Assembly: GCF_002197845.1 (NCBI RefSeq)
Contig: NZ_NIDE01000002.1
Coordinates: forward strand, 62,001 to 126,000
Source: Fimbriiglobus ruber
GTDB lineage: Bacteria > Planctomycetota > Planctomycetia > Gemmatales > Gemmataceae
Direction of reading: 5' to 3'
Length of the DNA: 64,000 nucleotides
Positions 42,066 to 50,356 of this stretch are shown in pieces. A program made the translations under genes and the position numbers. Position 1 is the first letter of the stretch. Each line of letters starts with the position of its first letter. Under the pieces are notes generated by a model, which searched no databases, was not told the origin of the DNA, and worked only from the letters and a program-made list of their open reading frames with translations.

Positions 42066-44892
42066 GACCGAAGCCCATTTGCTTTCCCCGTACCGCCCGC
42101 CGACCTCGTACCCCGTGAGCCTGAGCGCGGACGAGACCGCCGCCTGGTTGAACGGGTACTTCGCGCTCTGGCACCCGGCCGTCCTCGCGCGGATCGGGCG
42201 GGTCCCGGCCGCGGCGTCGTCCTACGATCACGACTCGCCCGGCGAGGGGAACGTGTACGTCGTCCCCGAAGGACCACACCTGTACCAGCCGGACGACTGG
42301 GCGACGCGGGTGACGGACGCCCGGGCCGTCGCCTTCCGCGCGACCGCCGATAGCGCGGCCACACGCGACAACCTGCTCCGCGCCCTCCGCGACGCCGGCG
42401 AGACGAGCCCGCTCCTCGACGCCCCGGCGGATGCTATCCGGACGTTCGCTGGGCTCGGGTACGGCTATCTGATCGTCGATGGCTTGTTCGACGCGGCCGA
42501 CCACGAAAAGCTACTCGACGCGGACGGCTTCTGGGCGGACATCACCGCGGCCGTGGGTGCCCTGTCCGCCCCGGACGCGGCCTCGACCGTAACGGCCCAC
42601 CTGCGCACCGCGGCGGAGAAACTTCGTTCGGCCCGCGAGGCCCTGAACTCGAACACGATTCACCTCCTGGACTGGGCGATCCCGGACCCGGCGAACCTCG
42701 GCGCCGCCTGGCCCGCGGCGCTCGGCCGCGGCCTGCCGCTGACCGTCCTGGCGTCGGGCGAACTCCTCGAACGGCTCGCGGCCGAGTTCCCGGCCCGGTT
42801 CGCGGAACTGAAGGCGAAGTTTCTGCCCGACCTACCGGGGGCAATCGACCTCGCGTGTGGTGCGTACGCCGAGCGGGAAGACGCACTGCTGCCGCCCGAA
42901 TCACAGTGGTGGAACCTGGCGAAGGCCCGGGCGACGGTCCGCACGCTGTTCGGGGTGGAGACTGAAGTCTTCGCCCGCAAGCGGTCCGCCAACCACCCAC
43001 AAATCCCGGCGTGGGTACAGCATTTCGGCTACAAGAAGGCGGTGCTGGTGAGCTTCGACGGGGCACTTGCCCCGGCCCGGACGGGAGCCGTCGTCACGTG
43101 GCCCGGGCCGGACGGCAAAACGATCGACGCCTTCGCCCGCGAGCCGCAGTCGGCGTCCGACCCGCTCACGTTCTTCAACGTCGTCTACACGCTCCACCAG
43201 GCGATGACGCAAGACTCGATCCCGACGCTCGCACTCGCCCACAAAGGCGCGGCGCCGGCCGTCGGGTACGAGGAACTGGTCGCGCTGGCCGAACTCGCGT
43301 CGGCCGTCGGGGAGTTCAGCGGACTCGGCCGCTATTTGGCCGAACATCACTACGGCGAATACCTCGGCACGTCGACCGCGGACGACTTCTTCGCCGACTA
43401 TCTCGACGAGCGGGTGACGACACTCCACCGCCCGGACCCGGTGAGCGGGTTCCCCGCGCACCTGCGGTTACGTCGCCGGCTCGATTCCGCCTTCGCGCTC
43501 GCCGCCTTGCACCGCAGCCTCACCCCGCCGACCGCGGACGAGGACGTTTCACTCCAGAAACTGACCGCCCTGGAAGACGCGATCGAGCATGCAGGGGCAT
43601 CGGCTGCCCTTCCGGAATCGGGGACGGACTTTGAAGGCTCGCTCGTCGCGCTCGAATCCGAATGGGCGAAGAAGCTGGCCGACCGCATCCAGGCCCGCGC
43701 GACCGCGGGGCAGCCGGGGTTGATGGTGCTGAACCCGTGCGGCTTCACCCGCCGCGTGGCCCTGGAACTCGACAACTTCGGCGGCCCCATCCCGGTCACC
43801 GATCCGGTCAAGGCCGCACAGTTCGACGGGGCGACCGCGAAGCTGGTCGTCGAGGTGCCGGCGCTCGGGTTCGCGTGGGTGCCGCGGACCGCGCCGGCCG
43901 GCACGCAGCCGCCCAAGCCGCGGATGAAGACGGCCGACGGGACGTCCGTCCGGAACGAGTTCTTCGAAGCCGAACTCGACCCGGCGACTGGCGGCCTGCG
44001 GGCGTTCCGCGACGCCCGCACGCGGCTCAACCGGCTCGGCATGCAGCTCGTCTTCAACCCCGGCAGCAAGACCAAGGCACGCTCGATTAAGGTCACGCAG
44101 TCCGGGACCGCGCTCGGCGAGATCGTCGCCGAGGGAGAGATCCTGGACGAACACGACGCCGTACTAGCGACGTTCCGCCACCGCGTTCGCGCGTGGGTGG
44201 GGCGGCCGGCGCTGGAGGTGTTAATCGAGATCGACCCCGGCCACGCCCCGAGCGGGTACGCGTGGCACGCCTACTACGGCGCCCGGTTCGGCTGGCGGGA
44301 CGAGCGGGCGGCCCTGTTCCGCGGGGTGAACGGGGCGAACGTCCACACGAGCTACACCCGGCCGGTCTCCGCCGACTACCTGGAAACGCGACTGGGCTCC
44401 GAGCGGACGTTCGTGTTCACCGGTGGCCTGCCGTTTATCCAGCGGCACGGGACGCGGATGGCGGACGTGATCCTGATCCCCGAGGGCGAGCGGGGCCGCC
44501 GCTTCGAGTTCTTGATCGCGGCCGACCGCGACTACCCGATGCAGACGGCCGCCGGGTGGGTGGCCCCGGCCCCGGTGGTGGTCACCGACCGCAGCCCGCC
44601 GCCGGTCGGCCCGAGCAGCTGGCTGGCCCACGTCGACCTGCCGAGCCTGCTGATGACGAGCCTGCGGCCGTGCCCGCCGGGTGAGGGAATGGGCCGGGCC
44701 GTGGCCGCCCGGTTCATCGAGTGCGCCGGGTTCGGCGGGGCGGCCGACTTGCAATTCGCCCGGACGCCGGACAAGGCGGCCGCGGTCGACGGCGAGGGCC
44801 ACCAGACCCAGGAGATCATCCTCGCGGGCCACGCCATCCCGCTGGAGTTTTCCGCGGGCGAGGCGTTCCGCGTGCGGGCGGAGTGGGCGTAA
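42064..44892 (+). CDS. GH38-like glycoside hydrolase/alpha-mannosidase-related protein
   Basis: A 942-residue soluble protein. The second half resembles the GH38 C-terminal beta domains: GLMVLNPCGFTRRVALELD, VPALGFAWVPR, VRNEFFEAELDPATGGLRAF, GRPALEVLIEIDP and WHAYYGARFGWRDERAAL. The first half is a diverged barrel-like region (LIVDGLFDAADHEKLLDAD, TIHLLDWAIPDP), and I cannot point to the usual catalytic aspartate motif. No signal peptide. It is divergent from the chaperone operon. Confidence 0.6.
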   Translation: MTEAHLLSPYRPPTSYPVSLSADETAAWLNGYFALWHPAVLARIGRVPAAASSYDHDSPGEGNVYVVPEGPHLYQPDDWATRVTDARAVAFRATADSAATRDNLLRALRDAGETSPLLDAPADAIRTFAGLGYGYLIVDGLFDAADHEKLLDADGFWADITAAVGALSAPDAASTVTAHLRTAAEKLRSAREALNSNTIHLLDWAIPDPANLGAAWPAALGRGLPLTVLASGELLERLAAEFPARFAELKAKFLPDLPGAIDLACGAYAEREDALLPPESQWWNLAKARATVRTLFGVETEVFARKRSANHPQIPAWVQHFGYKKAVLVSFDGALAPARTGAVVTWPGPDGKTIDAFAREPQSASDPLTFFNVVYTLHQAMTQDSIPTLALAHKGAAPAVGYEELVALAELASAVGEFSGLGRYLAEHHYGEYLGTSTADDFFADYLDERVTTLHRPDPVSGFPAHLRLRRRLDSAFALAALHRSLTPPTADEDVSLQKLTALEDAIEHAGASAALPESGTDFEGSLVALESEWAKKLADRIQARATAGQPGLMVLNPCGFTRRVALELDNFGGPIPVTDPVKAAQFDGATAKLVVEVPALGFAWVPRTAPAGTQPPKPRMKTADGTSVRNEFFEAELDPATGGLRAFRDARTRLNRLGMQLVFNPGSKTKARSIKVTQSGTALGEIVAEGEILDEHDAVLATFRHRVRAWVGRPALEVLIEIDPGHAPSGYAWHAYYGARFGWRDERAALFRGVNGANVHTSYTRPVSADYLETRLGSERTFVFTGGLPFIQRHGTRMADVILIPEGERGRRFEFLIAADRDYPMQTAAGWVAPAPVVVTDRSPPPVGPSSWLAHVDLPSLLMTSLRPCPPGEGMGRAVAARFIECAGFGGAADLQFARTPDKAAAVDGEGHQTQEIILAGHAIPLEFSAGEAFRVRAEWA

Positions 44893-44987
44893 GCGGTGAG
44901 GAATGCTGGTACAATTCTCGGAGTCGCAGACGTGACCGGCGGCGATCGGACGACCCACATCTGCCACAGACAGGACGAGGGTTGCAC

Positions 44988-45386
44988 ATGTCGCTGGCCC
45001 GGCGTGATCGCGTGGTGGGCCTTCTCGGTGCCGCGGTCGGCGCGACCGCGGGCTGGGTTTTGCTGTTGGAAGTTGTGCAGTGGCTCGATTTCAAGAATCC
45101 TGTTTACGTGGTAACTCCGCCAAGAGTTTCAAGACTGATGCCGCGAGGAATGCAACCGCCGGCCAGTCAGCCGGACAATCGCGATTCCATCGTCGTCGAA
45201 TACGGTCGGTGGAACCTCTCGCGGAAGGCCCCCAGTCCGGAAGTGGCCGGTTTCGTGCGGCACGCCCTGCCGGTTATCAGTTTCGTCGCCCCTTTCGCCG
45301 CCGTGGGCCTGGGGGCGTGGTGTGGGGTTGTGGCGGTGAGAATCTTCAATCGACACGCGGGCAAGCGATTCCAATACCGAACGTAG
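44988..45386 (+). CDS. Hypothetical membrane protein, two predicted helices
   Basis: A 132-residue protein. Helices at about 8-28 (VVGLLGAAVGATAGWVLLLEVV) and 92-117 (VISFVAPFAAVGLGAWCGVVAV) flank a 60-residue extracytoplasmic loop. GAGG precedes the ATG at 44988. I do not recognise the family. It is 95 bp downstream of the GH38-like gene. Confidence 0.65.
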   Translation: MSLARRDRVVGLLGAAVGATAGWVLLLEVVQWLDFKNPVYVVTPPRVSRLMPRGMQPPASQPDNRDSIVVEYGRWNLSRKAPSPEVAGFVRHALPVISFVAPFAAVGLGAWCGVVAVRIFNRHAGKRFQYRT

Positions 45387-45519
45387 GCTCCCATCGCCAC
45401 CGAAAAGCAGCCACACTTCTGCCGATCTGCCGATTGGACTCGCGCCCGGTGTTGTCCTGGGTACGTGAATGTCGGTTCCTTTCCTGTGAGATGGAGAAAC
45501 GCCAAACGGGGGTACCAGC

Positions 45520-46275
45520 ATGAAGATTCCCGTCATTCGCGGCCTCATCGACCGGCGGATTCTCGTCAACTACCGCGTGGCCCCCGACATCCTCGCTGCC
45601 CTTTTGCCGGCCCCGTTTCGCCCGAAACTTCATCGCGGCTACGGCTGGGTCGGCATTTGCCTCATCCGGTTGCGGCACGTGCGGCCCGCGTTCCTTCCCT
45701 CGTGGCTCGGCATCGCCTCGGAAAATGCGGCCCACCGGACCGCCGTCGAGTGGGACGAGGACGGGCACGTCCGCGAGGGTGTGTACGTCCGCCGACGGGA
45801 CACCAGTTCGCGGCTCAACGCGCTGGCCGGCGGCCGCTTGTTCCCCGGCATCCACTCGCACGCAAAGTTCACGGTCGACGAAACCGAGAAGCATTTGGAG
45901 GTCCGGGTGACGAGCGACGACGGCGCGACGAGGCTTTCCGTCGTCGGCGACGTCGCGACCGAACTGCCTGCGACGTCCGTCTTCGGTTCACTCGCGGAAG
46001 CCTCGGCTTTTTTCCAGGCGGGTTCCTTGGGTTATTCGGCCACGCCCGACCCGCGGACATTCCAGGGATTGGAGTTGCGGTGCCACCGTTGGCAGGTCGA
46101 GCCGTTGCACGTCTCCTCGGTGGAGTCCAACTTCTTCGACGACCGCGGGATCTTCCCGCCGGGGTCCATCGAGTTCGATTGCGCGCTGCTGATGCGGGAC
46201 ATCCAACACGAATGGCACGGGCGGGCCGACCTTTGCTGCGCGGGCGAGACTTCCCCTGTGAAGCTCGGAGCGTAG
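45520..46275 (+). CDS. DUF2071 family protein
   Basis: A 251-residue soluble protein. The DUF2071 (YqjF-like) pattern is clear: VNYRVAPDILAALLPAPFRPKLHRG, GWVGICLIRLRHVRPAFLP, REGVYVRRRDTSSRLNAL, LFPGIHSHAKF and the C-terminal SVESNFFDD. The fold is related to acetoacetate decarboxylase-like proteins; activity unknown. Confidence 0.88.
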   Translation: MKIPVIRGLIDRRILVNYRVAPDILAALLPAPFRPKLHRGYGWVGICLIRLRHVRPAFLPSWLGIASENAAHRTAVEWDEDGHVREGVYVRRRDTSSRLNALAGGRLFPGIHSHAKFTVDETEKHLEVRVTSDDGATRLSVVGDVATELPATSVFGSLAEASAFFQAGSLGYSATPDPRTFQGLELRCHRWQVEPLHVSSVESNFFDDRGIFPPGSIEFDCALLMRDIQHEWHGRADLCCAGETSPVKLGA

Positions 46276-46332
46276 CCGGATTCTCCGTCAGCAAGCTGTG
46301 GCGGCTGCGACAGTTTTTTGAGGCTTACGCCG

Positions 46333-46374
46333 CCGCGCCAAAAACTCTCAGCAGTGCTGAGAGTTTTGGCGCGG
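46333..46374. repeat. Hairpin, 20-bp stem with one bulge
   Basis: CCGCGCCAAAAACTCTCAGCA is followed immediately by its complement, with one extra A in the left arm. It lies 58 bp after the DUF2071 stop. Transcriptional terminator or palindromic repeat. Confidence 0.65.
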
Positions 46375-46424
46375 AGACACTGATTGTCCCGAAGCGACCG
46401 AAACGCTCGTAGACCAAGCGCATC

Positions 46425-46457
46425 GTCACTTCTCTCACCGCTGGTGAGAGAAGTGAC
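46425..46457. repeat. Perfect 15-bp hairpin
   Basis: GTCACTTCTCTCACC-GCT-GGTGAGAGAAGTGAC. It lies 50 bp after the previous hairpin, in the same intergenic region. No T-tract follows. Confidence 0.65.
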
Positions 46458-46658
46458 CTGAACCCACGCCAGCTTACCTTGAACAGCCGTCAGCGCTAGG
46501 GCATTCCTCGGTTGGGAGGTCGGTTGCCGTGCCAGGCGTAGCCTTGCTCGCGTCAATCGCCACGACCTGGTCCTTTGAGATGCGCGACGTCGGTGATAAG
46601 CTCAACGAGTAACCCGCGCTTGCCGGCCCGCGCCCAGTCATCTGCCGCCCGGACGACC

Positions 46659-49136
46659 ATGAACGAGACCGACATCTTCTTTTCGACGAACCCGGCCGAG
46701 CCGTGGTCGTTTTACCCGCTCGGCAGCGCGGCCCTCGCGCTGGTCGCGGCCGGGTTGATCGGGCTCACGCTCTGGACGTACCTCGGGCACCCACAGGCGA
46801 GCCGCCGGCGGGTGGCGCTCGTCCTCGCCCTCCGGCTCGTCGCACTCGTCGTCGCGCTGCTCACCGCCCTGCGGCCCAGCGTCGGCATCCAGGAAGACCC
46901 GAAACTGCCGTCCACGCTGCTCATCGGGATCGACATGTCCGAGAGCATGACGGTCCCGGACGAGTTGAACAACCAGACCCGCATCGCCGCCGTCCGCAAG
47001 ACGCTCGACCGCTGCAGTGGCGTACTCGACGAACTGCGAACCGAGCAGAACGTCAACGTCGTGATGTACGGCTTCGGGCCGGCGGACTTCAACGAGGCCG
47101 TTCACAAGTACGACCCGGCCGCCCCGCCCAAGTTCAACAAATCGGACTACGGGATCTACCTCAACAAGACGTTCGAACGGTGGCAGGGCGAACGGTTCGT
47201 CCGCGGGCACCTCATCATCGGCGACGGCCAGGACAACGGGACTGGCCCTCGCCCGGAAGCCGAGGCCGCGCGGTGGCGGCAGGCCGGGCGACAGGTCCAC
47301 ACCTTCGCCGTCGGCCAGCCGACCACCGACTCGGACGCCAAGGACGTGGCCGTGAAGTCGGTTTCCGTCGTCTCCGGCAACCCGGACGGGTCGGTGTTCA
47401 TCAAGACCGATTTCACACTCCGGGTCGTCCTCGACGCCCGCGGGTTCGACGGGGCCACGGTTCCGGTCGAAGCCAGTTTCGACACCGGCGACGGCTACAA
47501 GCGCGAACTCGTCCAGCCGACAAAGCTGATTTCGGGCAAAGAAGTCGTGGTGGAGCTGAAGCTCAAGGCGCCGGACCGGCCGGGGGAGATCAAGATCAAG
47601 GTCGAGGTGCCGCCCGCCAGCGTCCCGGGGGACGTGGCCCCGTCCAACAACACCATCGAGACTTACCTGACGGTGACGAAAGAGGGCGTCCGGGTGCTGC
47701 TCGTCAACCGGCTCACTTACGAACACGCGTTCATCCGCAACGCCCTGGCCGCCGACCCCCGCATCGACCTGTACGTCGTCACCCGCCAGACCGACGAACC
47801 GGCCACGCCACAGGAGCAGGAAGACTTCGATTTCGACAACCGGGCGTACGATGTCATCATTCTCGGCAACGTCTCCGCCCGCCAGCTCCAGGCGATCGAT
47901 CCGGCTTTGCCGGCCAAGATCCGCGACCAGGTGATGAAAAAGGGCGTCGGCCTGCTCATGACCGGCGGGCACGCCACCTTCCGCGGCACCCAGGGCATCG
48001 CGGACGCGGGCGGCTGGCGGGGCGTCAAGGAAATCACGGACATCCTGCCCGTCGACCTCGACAAGACACCGCCGGTGCCCGATACGGTGTTTACCGACGC
48101 GGGCGCCCGGTTCCAGTTCCTGCCGACCTTCCAGAGTCTGAACCCCGCGGGTGGGACGCAGGACTATCTCGTCCGCCTCGCCGACAAGCCCGACGCGACC
48201 GCCGAACTCTGGAACCGGCTCAACGCCCGCCAGAGCCGGTCCCGGTTCACCGGCCTGAACCGGATCGGCACACCGAAATCGACGGCCACCCTCTTCGCGG
48301 TGGCGTCGCCCGAGACGGGCGACCACCCGCTGCCGCTCAAGCCGGGTGAGGAACGGCAATACGCCCCGGTGCTGGTCGGCCACCAGCCGGGCGGGACCGG
48401 GAGCAACGGCCGGGTGCTGGTGCTGGCGGCCCAGGACACGTTCCTCTGGCGGCGACTCGGCCTGCCCGAGACGAACGACGGGATACAGATCCACGCCCGG
48501 TTTTGGCGGCAGATGGTCCGGTGGCTCGCCCACCAGGAGGACGAGGAGGGGGCGGCGTTCGCCAAGCCCGAACTCCGGCGACTCCCGCTCGGCGGCAAGA
48601 ACACGATCCGCGTCGGCCTCCGGCAGTCCGGCGGCGCGGCCGCCCACGACCCGAAGTTCGACGTGAAAGTGATTGCCCCGGGCGAGTCCGAAGAAGCCGC
48701 CCGGCCGCGGACCGTGGTCCCCGACCCGGACGGCGGCTTCAAGTTGACTTACGACCCCACGGCCGCCGGTGAATACGTGGTGAAGGTGACGGCGACGGGT
48801 AAGGACGGGACGGGCAAGGACGTGAAGGGCGAGGCGTCCGCGCGGTTCCTGGCGTACCCCGAGGCGTCCGACGAGATGCTCCGCAAGGCGGCCAACCCCG
48901 AGACGTTGAAGCGGATCGCGACCGCGGGCGGCGGCCAGTTCTACCGGCTCGAAGACCTGCCAACGTTCCTGAAAGACTTGAAAGCCCAACCGCTCGAAGC
49001 CGTCAAACCCCGCCCCCGCTACATCCCCGACTGGCGCCGCGACCACTCGAAGGGCTTCCTCCCCGGGTGGCTCGTCGTGTTCGTCACCCTCCTGGGCACC
49101 GAGTGGGCTCTGCGGCGGCTGTGGGGGATGGTGTAG
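46659..49136 (+). CDS. Membrane-anchored VWA-domain protein (glutamine-amidotransferase-like type)
   Basis: An 825-residue protein. Two N-terminal membrane helices (about 20-75, LVAAGLIGLTLWTYL and VALVLALRLVALVVALLTAL) precede a VWA-like domain with a MIDAS start DMSESM and later IGDGQDNGTGP. Then come a beta-rich segment, a DUF4159/class I amidotransferase-like fold (VRVLLVNRLTYEHAFIRNAL, YDVIILGNVSA, GVGLLMTGGHATF), a C-terminal beta domain and a last membrane helix (GWLVVFVTLLGTEWAL). It matches the large planctomycete VWA proteins found near BatA/MoxR systems; role unknown. ATG at 46659 chosen at the first plausible N-terminus. Confidence 0.85.
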   Translation: MNETDIFFSTNPAEPWSFYPLGSAALALVAAGLIGLTLWTYLGHPQASRRRVALVLALRLVALVVALLTALRPSVGIQEDPKLPSTLLIGIDMSESMTVPDELNNQTRIAAVRKTLDRCSGVLDELRTEQNVNVVMYGFGPADFNEAVHKYDPAAPPKFNKSDYGIYLNKTFERWQGERFVRGHLIIGDGQDNGTGPRPEAEAARWRQAGRQVHTFAVGQPTTDSDAKDVAVKSVSVVSGNPDGSVFIKTDFTLRVVLDARGFDGATVPVEASFDTGDGYKRELVQPTKLISGKEVVVELKLKAPDRPGEIKIKVEVPPASVPGDVAPSNNTIETYLTVTKEGVRVLLVNRLTYEHAFIRNALAADPRIDLYVVTRQTDEPATPQEQEDFDFDNRAYDVIILGNVSARQLQAIDPALPAKIRDQVMKKGVGLLMTGGHATFRGTQGIADAGGWRGVKEITDILPVDLDKTPPVPDTVFTDAGARFQFLPTFQSLNPAGGTQDYLVRLADKPDATAELWNRLNARQSRSRFTGLNRIGTPKSTATLFAVASPETGDHPLPLKPGEERQYAPVLVGHQPGGTGSNGRVLVLAAQDTFLWRRLGLPETNDGIQIHARFWRQMVRWLAHQEDEEGAAFAKPELRRLPLGGKNTIRVGLRQSGGAAAHDPKFDVKVIAPGESEEAARPRTVVPDPDGGFKLTYDPTAAGEYVVKVTATGKDGTGKDVKGEASARFLAYPEASDEMLRKAANPETLKRIATAGGGQFYRLEDLPTFLKDLKAQPLEAVKPRPRYIPDWRRDHSKGFLPGWLVVFVTLLGTEWALRRLWGMV

Positions 49137-49273
49137 GTGGCGAGGGTCACGGGTTCCGATCAGTGCGCGTCACAAGAGTGGGTGGCAAGTTTTGGGTGGG
49201 TCGTAGCCCCTGGTTTTCTGCTGTCTATTACCAACTGAATTCACGGCCGGGAAGGCCTTACCACGAGGCCGTC

Positions 49274-49395
49274 GAGCCGTGGCGCGTGGGGCATTTTTTG
49301 CATTTATTGCGCTGGAACCCCCCGTTTTGGGACGGGCGCGTCTCCGCGACTGCCGAGCCGTGGCCGATGTCGAGCATTTTTTGCATTTATTGCGC
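49274..49395 (+). repeat. Two-copy direct repeat with AT-rich core
   Basis: GAGCCGTGG (49274, 49355) is followed about 8-10 nt later by the 22-bp sequence GCATTTTTTGCATTTATTGC-GC (49291-49312 and 49374-49395). The spacing between copies is 81-83 bp. The 22-mers are identical. They lie between the VWA gene and the fic pseudogene and could be paired regulatory sites or an old tandem duplication. Confidence 0.7.
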
Positions 49396-49504
49396 CTGAT
49401 GTCGGTCGGTTTACAGCGCCGTAATCACCAGTTAAAGACGATTTAAAAACACTTTATTGACGGTTTCTTGCCGATCGGCTACGGTCCCCCGACCGGAGGA
49501 CCGA

Positions 49505-50356
49505 ATGTTCCAGCCCCGCTTTACCATCACGCCAGCGATTACCAAGGCCCTCATGGAGATCGAGGCCAACCGCCAGATGGTGGCTGGATTGCCCCTGACC
49601 GCCAAGATGCTCGACTCCCTGCGCCGCACCGCCCGCTTGCTTTCCACCCACTATTCCACCCAGATCGAGGGTAACCAACTTTCCCCCGCCCAGGTCCAGG
49701 CCGTCATCGCCGGCGAGGGAGGATTTTCCCGGCCGGGAACGCGACGAGGCCGAGGTCAAGCACTACTACCACGCCCTCGAACACGTCGAGGCTTTGGGCC
49801 GACGGAAAGCGACCATCAACGAGCGGGTCATCCGTACCGTCCACGGCCTGGTTATGACCGGACAGGCCAAGCCCACGCCTTACCGGGACGGGCAGAATGT
49901 CATCCGCGACAACCGCACCGCTTCCATCGTCTACCTGCCGCCGGAGGCGAAAGACGTGCCCGTGCTGATGCGGGAGCTGGTCGCGTGGAATACTGAAGCC
50001 TTGACCCAGCAAGAATTGCCCATCCCGATCGTCGCGGCCCTCGCCCACTATCAGTTCGCCACCATCCACCCCTATTTCGACGGCAACGGCCGCACCGCCC
50101 GCTCACCACCCTGATCCGGCACCAGACCGGCTACGGGTTGAACGGCATCTACTCGCTGGAGGAGTATTACGCCGCCAACCTGGAGGGGTATTACCGCGCG
50201 CTGGCCGTCGGCGACAGCCACAACTATTACTTCGGCCGCGCTGAAGGGGATGTTACCGCCTTCGTGGGGTACTTCTGCCGCGGCATAGCCGACGCCTTCG
50301 CCAAAGTCCGCGGCCGGGCCGAGCAAGCGAGGCAGGAAGGATCGCTCGACCAGTAG
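49505..50356 (+). pseudogene. fic (Fic/DOC AMP-transferase) pseudogene, frameshifted and IS-interrupted
   Basis: Three consecutive frames together encode a Fic protein. The N-terminal part has the inhibitory-helix motif STQIEGN, then GEGGF. Frame 2 resumes at ERDEAEVKHYYHALEHVEAL and holds the intact catalytic loop HPYFDGNGRTAR. Frame 3 gives LNGIYSLEEYYAANLEGYY to EGSLDQ. The first shift is at TTTT 49724-49727 (three T would restore it). The second is at about 50098-50104, right after the Fic motif (one or four bases missing). The C-terminus, normally a winged helix, is cut at 50353 by the IS, whose first bases supply a stop. Confidence 0.85.

Noticed and set aside
46638-49046. 802-codon antisense open frame opposite the VWA gene
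   Set aside because: Composition is shadow-type and no domain is visible; the plus-strand gene has coherent domains and membrane helices.
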